Shown here: in pieces, positions 25,219 to 34,700 of the stretch
How the letters are laid out: each line of letters starts with the position of its first letter
Numbering within the stretch: position 1 is the first letter of the stretch
Origin: Flavobacterium sp. 9
Lineage (GTDB): Bacteria; Bacteroidota; Bacteroidia; Flavobacteriales; Flavobacteriaceae
DNA: 64,000 nucleotides
NCBI RefSeq assembly: GCF_002754195.1
Contig: NZ_PEEU01000001.1
Location: 2,046,001 to 2,110,000 of the forward strand
Direction: 5' to 3'
The notes under the pieces: generated by a model
What the model was told of the DNA's origin: nothing
Seen by the model: the letters and a program-made list of their open reading frames with translations, nothing else
The model's database searches: none
Position numbers and translations under genes: made by a program

Positions 25219-25703
25219 AGAAAACCAAACAATACGCTATTTGTTTCTTTTATGGAATAAAACTGCATAAAAAATACTTGTATAAAATTAAGTCATATTG
25301 AAATTTAAAAAAGCAATTTGCAATTCAACTCGGTTTCATATTATAAAATGAAACCTGAAAATTGTTTATTTTTTTAAATGCAACATCAAAATCATTAGAA
25401 AAAATCAGCAATGTTTAAAATTGTGGGCAATAAAAAAGAATCTCCTAAAATAAAGAATAGCCTTACATTAAATTACCTTTATAAGAATATCATATATTTT
25501 GATACTTCTAACTTTCAAAAAAAAGCTTTTTCTAATTTTAATATAGAAATGATTTGCTCTGAAAATTGACTCTTTATTCTTTAAACTAATGTCAAAAATG
25601 AGTTAAAATATTCTACAGATTATAGTTTTCTCACAATAAAAAATACTTTTGTCAGACTAAAAAAGCCTCAAATCATTTATATCTAATCTCAATATTTGCT
25701 GAT
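25219..25703. other. Long AT-rich intergenic region
   Basis: 485 bp of low-complexity AT-rich DNA. A 52-codon frame (25411-25569) is present but unconvincing. A -7-like TACTTTTG at 25644-25651 could drive the downstream DUF6642/AraC pair. A small palindrome (ggtttcatattataaaatgaaacc, 25330-25353) is the only clear secondary structure. Confidence 0.5.
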
Positions 25704-26267
25704 ATGGATAATGAAAAATTTATTTTCTGCCTGGAAGGTGTTCCTGATGTCGATACACACGTTACCACTCTAGTCGTAAAAAACTTAGAAGAAATAGCAA
25801 TCGATCAGGGTATTTCCAGCATTTATAAAACCTGCGATACTATTGAAGGTCTCGAAGAAAGCCTGAATGTACTGCTCTATGAAGATCATAATTTTAAGGA
25901 TTATGAAATCATATATTTAGTAATGCCAGGCGAACCCAATAATATTTGTCTTCATGATTATTATTACAGTTTACAAGAAATTGCAGAATTATTCGAGGGT
26001 AAAATGAAAGGCAAAATCATTCATTTTGCCAATTTAAAGGTTTTGGATTTAAATGATGATGAAGCTCAATATTTTCTGGATATTACCGGCGCGCGAGCAA
26101 TTTCAGGTTATGGTTCCTCTTATAATAAGATAGCAAGCTCCAGCACGATCGACAAAGCTTTTTTTAGTTTATATCAGGAAAATGACGACATTACCGAAGT
26201 GGTCGAAGAATTGTATCAAAAACATTATGCTTTGTGCAAATTGCTCGATTTTAGATTGTACTATTAG
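25704..26267 (+). CDS. DUF6642 family protein
   Basis: Cytosolic protein of 187 residues starting MDNEKFIFCLEGVPDVD, an opening I associate with the DUF6642 family of Bacteroidota. Other features are the block YEIIYLVMPGEPNNICLHDY with a hydrophobic strand and GARAISGYGSSYNK near residue 130, reminiscent of a caspase-like or Toprim-like core, though I cannot show catalysis. It is 3 bp upstream of an AraC regulator, so the two are co-transcribed. Function unknown. Confidence 0.6.
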   Translation: MDNEKFIFCLEGVPDVDTHVTTLVVKNLEEIAIDQGISSIYKTCDTIEGLEESLNVLLYEDHNFKDYEIIYLVMPGEPNNICLHDYYYSLQEIAELFEGKMKGKIIHFANLKVLDLNDDEAQYFLDITGARAISGYGSSYNKIASSSTIDKAFFSLYQENDDITEVVEELYQKHYALCKLLDFRLYY

Positions 26268-26270
26268 AAT

Positions 26271-27185
26271 ATGGAAACAAACGAAAAAATAAAAACATAT
26301 GGCGCTAAAGGATTTCGTGAAAAGTTTCTTGGTTTAGAAAATCCAATTCATAAACTTTTCAAAACAAATTCAGATCATTTTTTTTGTTTGAAAATGGAAG
26401 AAATAATGCAGCTTCAATATCCTGTTCCGCCTTCGAAACATGATTGCCATACTTTAATTTTTATTACTTCGGGAACGCATATTATAAAATTAGGTTTTGA
26501 GGAATGTCAGACTAATAAAAACGAAATCATTGTGGTTCCGGCTGGTCAGATTTTTTCGATTGATCACATTAATAGCAAACATAGTGGTTTTATTTGTCAA
26601 TTTCATCCGGATGTTTTAATTGGCAAATATGGAAATCGTGACATAATAAATGATTTTGGTTTTCTGAAAATCTCTGGAAATCCCAAAATTATTGTTTCCG
26701 AAAAAGATGCTCCTTTTATCAATAATATATTAACGCGTCTCGAGGCAGAATACCTTGAAGCCGAAACGATAAATCTAGATCTGATACAAACTTATTTAGT
26801 GACTTTGTTTTGCGAAATGAATAGAAACACTGTCAAAATTCCTAAGGAAGGAACCGCAGCCGAAGTTCTTTCTGCAAAATTCAAAGAGCTTATTTACCCA
26901 AATATTAAAATAAACCATCAGGTAAATTATTATGCTTCAATGCTCAATGTTACACCGAATCATTTGAATAAATCGGTTAAGGCAACAACAGGCAAATCTG
27001 CAACGACTTGGATTGATGAGACCATTTTACTCGAAGCCAAATATTTACTGTATCAAACTACTCTTTCGATAAGCGAAATAGCAATGATGGTTGGACATGA
27101 GGATCAATCTTACTTTAGTCGTTTCTTTAAAAAGCACGAAGCAATCAGCCCGGTTCAATATCGAAAAATGATTGATAAGTCCTAA
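26271..27185 (+). CDS. AraC-family transcriptional regulator (cupin type)
   Basis: 304 residues. The N-terminal cupin-like sensor (about 40-150; VPPSKHDCHTLIFITSGTHI, NEIIVVPAGQIFSIDH) is followed by a C-terminal AraC/XylS domain (200-300) with both helix-turn-helix units: NYYASMLNVTPNHLNKSVKA and ISEIAMMVGHEDQSYFSRFF, then AISPVQYRKM. The ligand is unknown. Co-transcribed with DUF6642 upstream (3-bp gap). It may also control the small HMA-like and pentapeptide genes that follow on the same strand; that is inference from position. Confidence 0.88.
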   Translation: METNEKIKTYGAKGFREKFLGLENPIHKLFKTNSDHFFCLKMEEIMQLQYPVPPSKHDCHTLIFITSGTHIIKLGFEECQTNKNEIIVVPAGQIFSIDHINSKHSGFICQFHPDVLIGKYGNRDIINDFGFLKISGNPKIIVSEKDAPFINNILTRLEAEYLEAETINLDLIQTYLVTLFCEMNRNTVKIPKEGTAAEVLSAKFKELIYPNIKINHQVNYYASMLNVTPNHLNKSVKATTGKSATTWIDETILLEAKYLLYQTTLSISEIAMMVGHEDQSYFSRFFKKHEAISPVQYRKMIDKS

Positions 27186-27257
27186 TTATTGATTATAGAA
27201 TCCTACCAACTCCTAAAGCATTTATGGAAATTTGCCCTGTAAAAAAATGAGCAAATT

Positions 27258-27461
27258 ATGATTTATGTTTTTAAAACCTCCGTTGATACAAAATCTAAAT
27301 TAGAGCTAGCAACTACAGTTCTTAATGAGGTATTGACTGATAATACTATTTGGAATTTTGATCTGGAAGACTGCGATAATATTTTGAGAATCGACAGCGA
27401 AAAGGAAATAACGGAAAGCATGTTACAAAATGACATTTTTGATTGCGTCGAATTAGAATAA
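27258..27461 (+). CDS. Small ferredoxin-like (HMA-like) protein
   Basis: 67 residues, MIYVFKTSVDTKSKLELATT onward, with a beta-alpha-beta layout and WNFDLEDCDNILRIDSEKEI. The pattern matches the fold of heavy-metal-associated (HMA) domains but the CxxC is missing; only single cysteines remain (C36 and C62). Such degenerate HMA-like proteins are frequent in Flavobacterium; metal binding is doubtful. It lies between the AraC regulator and the pentapeptide-repeat gene. Confidence 0.6.
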   Translation: MIYVFKTSVDTKSKLELATTVLNEVLTDNTIWNFDLEDCDNILRIDSEKEITESMLQNDIFDCVELE

Positions 27462-27497
27462 CCCTTTTTGGTCCCAAACCAACCTCAACTCAGTATT

Positions 27498-28070
27498 ATG
27501 GAAACTGCACTACATCAAAACAAGACTTTTGACACCATTGATTATTCTGATCAAAAATTATCTGATAATGAATTTATAAACTGCGAGTTCATCAATTGCA
27601 ATTTTTCGAAAAGCGATTTTAGCTACATTGACTTTTTAGATTGTACGTTTAAAAACTGCAATCTTTCTTTAGCGAGTTTAAAAAGTACTGGTTTAAAAAA
27701 CATTAAATTCATTGATTGTAAATTAATGGGACTCGATTTCAGCTCGAGCAATAGTTTTTTGTTTGCGATGAATTTTCAGGATTGTCTGCTTGATTATTCG
27801 ACTTTCATTTATAAAAAATTAAAGAAAACAAACTTCATTGATTGTTCTTTAAAAGATGTAGATTTTTCTAATACCGATTTGTCTCTGGCAATTTTTAAAA
27901 ATTGTGACCTTTCAAATGCTACTTTTATGGACTGCATTTTAGAGAAAACAGATTTCAGATCTTCCCGCAACTATGCTTTTGATCCTTCTGAAAACAAAAT
28001 CAAAAGAACAAAAGTTTCTAATTCGGCGCTTGCGGGATTACTTGAAAAATTTGATTTAGATATTGAGTGA
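27498..28070 (+). CDS. Pentapeptide-repeat protein (Qnr/MfpA-like layout)
   Basis: 190 residues. Almost the whole chain (18-160) is A(D/N)LxF-type pentapeptide repeats, with Phe/Leu at the centre and Cys often at i-2 (FINCEFINCNFSKSDFSYID; KNCDLSNATFMDC), giving a right-handed quadrilateral beta-helix. A short non-repeat C-terminus ends LAGLLEKFDLDIE. The overall order recalls Qnr/MfpA proteins that mimic DNA and protect gyrase, but similarity is only at the repeat level. I chose ATG 27498; a TTG 30 bases upstream would add ten residues without repeat character. Confidence 0.8.
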   Translation: METALHQNKTFDTIDYSDQKLSDNEFINCEFINCNFSKSDFSYIDFLDCTFKNCNLSLASLKSTGLKNIKFIDCKLMGLDFSSSNSFLFAMNFQDCLLDYSTFIYKKLKKTNFIDCSLKDVDFSNTDLSLAIFKNCDLSNATFMDCILEKTDFRSSRNYAFDPSENKIKRTKVSNSALAGLLEKFDLDIE

Positions 28071-28080
28071 AATGGCATGG

Positions 28081-28305
28081 CACGCGGATGACACGGATTC
28101 ACTTCGTGAAAACGCGGATTTATGCGGATTTTTTATTCTTGTTGTTTTACTCAAAACCTTTGTCAAAGTTTTAAACTTTGACAAAGGTCGGTTGGCAATA
28201 GTTGATCGCAAGTTTTTTTCCAAAGTTTTGGGATCGCTCAGTCTGACAAAAAAAGCATATAAAAAAATCCGCGTTTTCACGAAGTGAATCCGTGTCATCC
28301 GCGTG
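28081..28305. repeat. Large inverted-repeat element (MITE-like)
   Basis: A 40-bp arm at 28081-28120 (starts cacgcggatgacacggattc) is perfectly complementary to 28266-28305. The 145-bp interior holds a second perfect palindrome: acctttgtcaaagttt (28156-28171), a central t, then aaactttgacaaaggt (28173-28188). Frames through it are not gene-like. It could fold into a long cruciform or RNA hairpin and fills the gap between convergent genes. Confidence 0.9.
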
Positions 28306-28329
28306 CAATTTATACACACCAACAAAAAC

Positions 28330-28365
28330 ACAAAAGAGGGATACAAAAATTGCATCCCTCTCTTT
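28330..28365 (-). terminator. Terminator of the SusCD operon
   Basis: agagggat (28335-28342) pairs with atccctct (28354-28361). It lies directly downstream of the last operon gene on the minus strand; the T tract is interrupted. Confidence 0.6.
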
Positions 28366-28390
28366 CTATAAAAACTAACCGTAGAAAAAT

Positions 28391-29953
28391 CTATTTTATC
28401 CAATTTGGATCTCCAATTGCATTGTCTTTTAAAGTTTGGTTTCCAATTGTGAAATCTCCATTTGCTGCATCTTTAAATTGAGGATTTGCAGTAGTTCCGG
28501 AAGCATCAATTTTATTATTTGTAATTGAAGCATCCATAAAACCTGGCGCCTGATAATAGTAGTTTTTATTAAACACCGGTAAATCTGTGCCTGCCTGATT
28601 AGTATAAATTGCTGTTGTTGACGCAATCAAAGTGTTTCTTACTATTGACTTATTTGATGCAAAACGAAGATATAAGATTCTTTTTGGTGTCGAATTATTG
28701 GATACATTATAAAGTGTACAACTGTCAATTAATACGTTTGTTGTTAATCCCGTTCCTGAAAAACCATTAGGAGAAGCGACCGCATCAACACGAACAAAAT
28801 CACGTCCTACTGAACAAGTATTAAACGTACTGTTTTTGACCACTATGTTTGCTACGTAAGTATTTCTGAAATCTATAAAATCTGCTTTTGCATTGGTATT
28901 TACATTTTTTACAGTAGTATTTTCTACAGTAAATGAAGTTACTTTTGAAGTTGCAGCATTTCCATACACTAAGGCTCGTAAATAATCATGAATAGTACAA
29001 CCACTGATTAAAATATCGCCATAAGTAGTATTGGTGCCTGAAACAGTAATAAAATTAGTATCTCCAATAGTTGTTCCTTCAACATCCAGATCAATTAATG
29101 AAAGATTTCCTGTGCCGGCAGTAAGCGTAAACCTTACATGCAATAACGGTTTATCGCCTGCACGCAATCCTCTTATAGTAATTGCTTTATTTAATACAAT
29201 TTCATCTTTGAATACCTGATAATCTCCAGGCATCAATACTAATATTGAACCTGCAGGCGCTGCGGCAATAGCAGCATTTAAATCATCTGTGGGCTTAACT
29301 AAAATACCTGCTCCTATATCAATTCCGGTTTTAAAAGTTCTAAGTCCTCTTTTTTTAGTTCCGTTAAGCAAAGTAGCCGTGTAATCAGTTTCTCCAGTTA
29401 ATCTTGTTACAACTGCAACTCCCGCTGTTTTTTCTGCCGGTGTTATTGTATGAGTAATTCCGCCCGGAGCAACTGTGATTTGTGTTACAGCACTATTTGG
29501 AGTCCATCTTAAAGTAACTTGTGTCGCCTCAACATCAACATCTTCAACGGCAAATAAAATTTGCTCGGTCAATGTTTTTGCCGTAACAACAGACCACTTA
29601 GAATCTGCTAATCCTGCTGCACTTACTCCTTTTACTCTGATTGAATAAACTGTTTCTCCTTCTAACGCAATTGTTACAGGAAGTTCTGTAGGCAATACAT
29701 TTACTGTTTTATAAATTGTTTTAAAATCAGCATCATCTGCACTAAATTCTACTACATAATGATCTACATCGTTTTTTACTGTCCAGTTTAATTCTACTGA
29801 TGTTTGATTTCTAACTACGGCTTTAAGTTCTATTGGAGAAAATACTCTATTGGCTCCTATATCATCCAATACTGCTTCATTGTAACTTTCGCAACCGGCA
29901 ACTATCAATAAAAACATAGCCAGCAATCCTTTAAATATGTATTTTGCTTTCAT
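28391..29953 (-). CDS. Lipoprotein with FN3-like domains and a pectate-lyase-like beta-helix (DUF4957/DUF5123 type)
   Basis: 520 residues. The start at 29953 gives a lipoprotein signal MKAKYIFKGLLAMFLLIVAG with lipobox Cys in AGCES. Two fibronectin type III-like modules follow (about 40-220; VELNWTVKNDVDHYVVEFSA, VTLRWTPNSAVTQITV), then a repetitive right-handed beta-helix (230-500; ILVLMPGDYQVFKDEIVLNK, GDILISGCTIHDY, TNVLIDSCTLYNVSNN). This matches surface glycan-binding or lyase-like proteins encoded beside pectin-type SusCD pairs. Catalytic residues are not evident. Last gene of the operon, 34 bp after susD. Confidence 0.78.
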   Translation of the reverse strand: MKAKYIFKGLLAMFLLIVAGCESYNEAVLDDIGANRVFSPIELKAVVRNQTSVELNWTVKNDVDHYVVEFSADDADFKTIYKTVNVLPTELPVTIALEGETVYSIRVKGVSAAGLADSKWSVVTAKTLTEQILFAVEDVDVEATQVTLRWTPNSAVTQITVAPGGITHTITPAEKTAGVAVVTRLTGETDYTATLLNGTKKRGLRTFKTGIDIGAGILVKPTDDLNAAIAAAPAGSILVLMPGDYQVFKDEIVLNKAITIRGLRAGDKPLLHVRFTLTAGTGNLSLIDLDVEGTTIGDTNFITVSGTNTTYGDILISGCTIHDYLRALVYGNAATSKVTSFTVENTTVKNVNTNAKADFIDFRNTYVANIVVKNSTFNTCSVGRDFVRVDAVASPNGFSGTGLTTNVLIDSCTLYNVSNNSTPKRILYLRFASNKSIVRNTLIASTTAIYTNQAGTDLPVFNKNYYYQAPGFMDASITNNKIDASGTTANPQFKDAANGDFTIGNQTLKDNAIGDPNWIK

Positions 29954-29987
29954 AATTATATAACTATAATTTGTTTGTTGATTTTTA

Positions 29988-31781
29988 TTAGTTTCCAAGA
30001 ACCCAGTCATTTACTAATTGACCATTGCTATTGTCAATAAATGTTTGCCAGATTGGCCAAAATTGTCTTTTATCAGGATCAATACCGGTTTTGTACAAAG
30101 TTGTTATTTTATTGTCTTCCAATTTATCCCAGGCTTTTGAAGTATAACCTACCGGAATCTGAATTTCACCTCGGTTTAAACCATAAATATCCAATGTAAT
30201 TTCATCATCTTTATATTTGTAATACAAAGTCGAAGGCACATCCTGATAATTACCTGTACGAGATTTCAAATCCGCCATTTTAATTTTAGCTTCGTCTAAT
30301 TTTGTTTTTAATAAATTCCATCTGATAAGAGAATATTTACGTTCCATTTCACCTGTAAATTCATATTTATTTTCTTCGACAATAGCATTCATCATTGCTG
30401 CTTTACTTGTCAATGCGTCTACATAAGCATCTACTTTTACGGCCTGATTTGCTGCAGCAAAAGCTCTACGGCGAATTTCTTTTAAATAAACTGCAGCCGC
30501 TCCAGGACCTTCTAATTCGTTAGCAGCTTCGGCAGCAATTAAAAGCACTTCGGCATAACGCATATATATTTTATTTAAACCATCGTCATTTGGTGCCGTA
30601 ACGATTCGGTTCATCCATTCAAAACGGTATTTCCCAAAATACCAAGTCTGTAAATCTGTAAGTTCCTGCTTTGCTTTACCATTTACTGCAGTTCCCCATT
30701 TATAAGGAACACAGGTAACATCTCTGCGGGTATCTGCCTGATCATAATCATAGAAAACAAATGGCAATGGTCCGTTAACTCCACCTTTGCTTGGTCCCAT
30801 TTGTTGAAACTGATCTGCAGTATCATGTTTTACTGCCAAAGTAAAAAGCATTCTTCCTCGTGTATCTGCAAAAGGAATTTCCCAAAGAGATTCTCCTCCG
30901 GCCGTTACAATTTCCTGATTGTATTTTTTCCATAATCCTTCAAAAGTTGGCTCTAAATGCGCAGAACCACTAGCAATAACTGATCGACATTCATCTAATG
31001 CCAATCTGTACATTTTTACTACTGAAAGCTCCGGATCCGTGCTTCGTCTTACTCCATCAGGATATTGCTGATATCCACTTGCCATCATTGCCAGACGAGC
31101 TCTAAAACTTTTCACAAAAGCCTTATTTATACGTTCTGTACTATTTGTTGCCGCAGTTTCGTTTGGCCAACCAACCAAAGTTGAAGCTTCGGCTAAATCT
31201 GCGATCAATTGCTTGTAAGTTTCGTCGCGATTTGTTTTAGGTATATAAATAGTTGAAGTAACAACAGGAACAAAACGAGTAGGTACATCTCCCCAGTTTC
31301 TAAGCAAATCAGCATAATAAATAGCGCGTAATGTTAATGCTTCCCCTAGCAATTGTGCTAGTTCCTTATTAGATTTTATATTGCCATAGGTACGTAAACC
31401 TCTAATACACAAATTTGCACGTTCAATTCCTTCATACATCATTGCCCAGGCATTTTTTGGCGAGTTCATTTCTGTATTATCAGGTCTGGCATTATATACT
31501 GCTAAATCAGATTTAGCGCCTTCACTAGACGATGTTAAGAGCCACTCTGCATCTGTATTTAATCCCTGATAAGCTAAAAGCCTTCCCCTATAGGATTGCT
31601 CTTCTCCAAATGAGACTTTTATTCCATCAACAGCACCTTGTGCCAATTCAGCATTAGAAAATATAATCTCGTCTCCTAATGTTGATTGTGCAGGAGTATC
31701 AAAGAAATCTTCACCAAAATCCTGACACGAAGTCAATAAACCTGAGATAATTAATCCTGCTATTATTACTTTATATTTCAT
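29988..31781 (-). CDS. susD: SusD/RagB family nutrient-uptake lipoprotein
   Basis: Surface lipoprotein of 597 residues that captures a glycan or peptide and caps the SusC pore. A lipoprotein signal (MKYKVIIAGLIISGLLTS then CQDFGEDFFD) starts it. TPR-like segments follow with the usual motifs: AWAMMYEGIERANLCIRGL, LGEALTLRAIYYADLLRNWG, RYAEVLLIAAEAANELEGPG and KYSLIRWNLLK. The ligand is not deducible; the beta-helix neighbour hints at pectin-like sugars. Co-transcribed with susC, 16 bp downstream of it. Confidence 0.93.
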   Translation of the reverse strand: MKYKVIIAGLIISGLLTSCQDFGEDFFDTPAQSTLGDEIIFSNAELAQGAVDGIKVSFGEEQSYRGRLLAYQGLNTDAEWLLTSSSEGAKSDLAVYNARPDNTEMNSPKNAWAMMYEGIERANLCIRGLRTYGNIKSNKELAQLLGEALTLRAIYYADLLRNWGDVPTRFVPVVTSTIYIPKTNRDETYKQLIADLAEASTLVGWPNETAATNSTERINKAFVKSFRARLAMMASGYQQYPDGVRRSTDPELSVVKMYRLALDECRSVIASGSAHLEPTFEGLWKKYNQEIVTAGGESLWEIPFADTRGRMLFTLAVKHDTADQFQQMGPSKGGVNGPLPFVFYDYDQADTRRDVTCVPYKWGTAVNGKAKQELTDLQTWYFGKYRFEWMNRIVTAPNDDGLNKIYMRYAEVLLIAAEAANELEGPGAAAVYLKEIRRRAFAAANQAVKVDAYVDALTSKAAMMNAIVEENKYEFTGEMERKYSLIRWNLLKTKLDEAKIKMADLKSRTGNYQDVPSTLYYKYKDDEITLDIYGLNRGEIQIPVGYTSKAWDKLEDNKITTLYKTGIDPDKRQFWPIWQTFIDNSNGQLVNDWVLGN

Positions 31782-31797
31782 TTTGATAAATTTTAAA

Positions 31798-34700
31798 TTA
31801 GAAATTAAGGTTTAAACCAAAAACCAATTGTCTGCTGCGTGGATATGCTGAATAATCGACGCCAGGCGTTAACGGTGTTTTTCTTTTTGTTGACACCTCA
31901 GGATCAGGACCGGAATAATTTGTAATTATAAAAACATTAGTTGCTGTAAAATAGAATCTTAACTTGCTTACTCCCAGTTTAGATGTCAATGCTTCTAGTG
32001 TAGAATATCCTAAAGTCAAAGTATTTAACCTAAAGAACGAACCATCTTCTACGGCCCAGTCTGTAAACATGAATTTTTGCATATATGGAGACCACATTGT
32101 CGTGTTAGCATTTAAAGCTGCCAAATCAGTAGGATTTGTCACTAACTGTCCCGAAGCAGGATCAAGATTTGTCCATCTCTTACCATCGGCCATTTCAGTA
32201 CTTAAATTCTTGTATTGACCGTTTCTGTTTGCTGTCGAAAATTCGGCTTTGTTTGCATTGTAGATATCATTGCCAATTGTCCAGTTGAAAGCCGCAGAAA
32301 GATCAAAACCATAAGCATTAGCATTAATAACCAAACCTCCTGTACTTTTAGGATTAGCATTACCTATAATTGTTTGATCTGACGCTGTAACTTTGTTATC
32401 TGCAGAGCCATCGGTATTTTTTAACTTCATCATTCCTGGTTGTACAGCACTACCCAAAACACTAGTTGCATCTACTACTCCGGCTTTTAAAGTATATTTT
32501 CCTCCAACATAATCAAAGTCCGAAACTTCATATCGTCCCGCGCTTTGATAACCGTACATTAATCCCATTGGAGAACCTGCATTTACCGCATAATCATTAC
32601 CAATATCAGTTGATGCCCAATTGGTATTTACACCAAAATTATCCATTACGCCAAGAGAATTGATTTTGTTTTTGTTAATACCAACATTCACAGAAAAATT
32701 TAAACCAAAATTCTTTCTTTCGAATGCTATAAAATTCACAGTAGCTTCAAAACCGGTATTTTGTGTTTCACCCATATTTCTATATTGAGTTTTATATCCT
32801 GTACCTCCTACCGGAAATTCTATTAACAAATCGTGAGTTACATTTTTATACGCATCGAAAGTTCCATTTAAGCGATTTTTAAAAAAACCAAAATCAAGAC
32901 CAATATTTTGTGTAACAGTAGTTTCCCATTTAAGATCTGGATTTGCCAAAACACTTGACGGAGCCCAGTAACTGCCAAAACCATCTATAAAAGAGTTAGT
33001 GCTGGACATATAACTCTGAACTGTTTGTCCTACCGGAATATTATTATTACCAGCTTCACCATAACTTAGTCTCAACTTAAGAAGACTTAACCATGAAGTA
33101 TTTTTCAGGAAACTTTCTTCAGAAATCTTCCAGGCGGCTGCTGCTGCCGGGAAATATCCCCAACGATTGTCTCCCAAAAATCTGCTTGAACCGTCTGCAC
33201 GAAAAGAAGCTGTCAATAAATAACGGTCTTTAAAATCATAATTTACACGTCCAAAAAATGACAATAATTTATCATCAGGGCTGTAAAAATTATCTACTGA
33301 AAATGGTGTTCCCTGAGTTGTCAATTTCATTGCATCATCCAAATCAAAGAAATCAGGATACTTTAACATTGTTGTAGTAACATTGTTTGATGTAGTAGTA
33401 ATCATTTCTTCTCCCAAAAGAGCTGTTAAATGATGATTTACTCCCAGAAGATTTTTAAAATCATAATTTAAGGTATTGGCATTTCTAAAACGCACATCTT
33501 TACGATCGCTCATTACCATAGCCGGTTTTCCTGCTCCAACTTTTGCAGTACTTGAAAAATAAGTAGAAGAACCATAGAAACGATAATCCGAATAATTATA
33601 ATTATCCAATCCCAAGTCACTTTGAAATTTTAAATTTTGAGCAAGTTTCCATCCAAAGCTTCCTAATAAATTATAATTCTTTTTAGTTTGCTGGCGTGCA
33701 TTATCTGATATTGCCAAAAAAGGATTCACTAAATAACTGTTCACACTTTGATCATCATTATCTGTCGTCAATCCCGGCATTGGAATTGGAGAATATCCAA
33801 CACTATGACGCAAACGACTATCGAGTGATGAAACTTCGTTTTGTTCATTTACACCACCTCCATTTATTTCTGTATCAGAATAGCGAACTGTAAAAGCAAG
33901 ATCAATTTTGTCACTTGCTTTGTTTTTCAATGCCAGTGACAAGTTATTTCTTTTAAAATCTGACCCAACCATAATTGCTTTTTCATCATAATAAGCATAA
34001 TTAAAGTTGTAGCTTATCTTTTCGGTTCCTCCACGAATCCCTAAATCACGGCTATTTACTTCGCCACGACGACCATAGATTTGCTTTTGCCAGTCAGTTC
34101 CTTTTACTCCGTTGTATAAATCGCGATCCTGCCAGTTACCAAAATACTTCGTATAAGAATTTGGATTACTTAAAATAGTTTTATCTGTTTGACTAAGTAA
34201 TGCATATTCATATTGCCACTTTACAAAATCATCAACAGGCAGAACATCTATATCATTTGCCATTGTTTTCATGCCGTAAAACATATTAAAACTAATAGCC
34301 ATTTTTCCGTCTTTACCAGTCTTAGTTGTAATAATAATAACTCCGTTTGCTCCCCTGGAACCATAGATTGCTGTTGAAGAAGCGTCTTTTAGTACCGTCA
34401 TCGATTCAACATTTGAGGAAGCAATATCACTCATACTATTAACCGGAAAACCATCAACTATTATTAGAGGTGAAGCATCTTGTGTTAATGATCCACCACC
34501 ACGAACTCTAATTTTAATATCTGCATCAGGAGAACCTTCACTTGAAGTAACCTGAACTCCGGCTATTCTTCCCGTTAAAGCTTCAGCAATATTAGAAACC
34601 GGAATTTTCTTTAGTTCATTTCCTGAAATTGAAGAAACAGCACCGGTCAAATCTGATTTTTTTACTGATCCATACCCAACAACAACTACTTCATTTAATG

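Noticed and set aside
25411..25569. A 52-codon ATG frame in the AT-rich gap before DUF6642
   Set aside because: Composition matches background AT-rich DNA, no family or signal is visible, and it has no clear promoter or terminator. Chance frames of this length are common here.
28063..28403. Frames through the large inverted repeat at 28081-28305 on both strands
   Set aside because: Opposite-strand frames mirror each other because of the palindrome. No protein-like composition or start context was seen.
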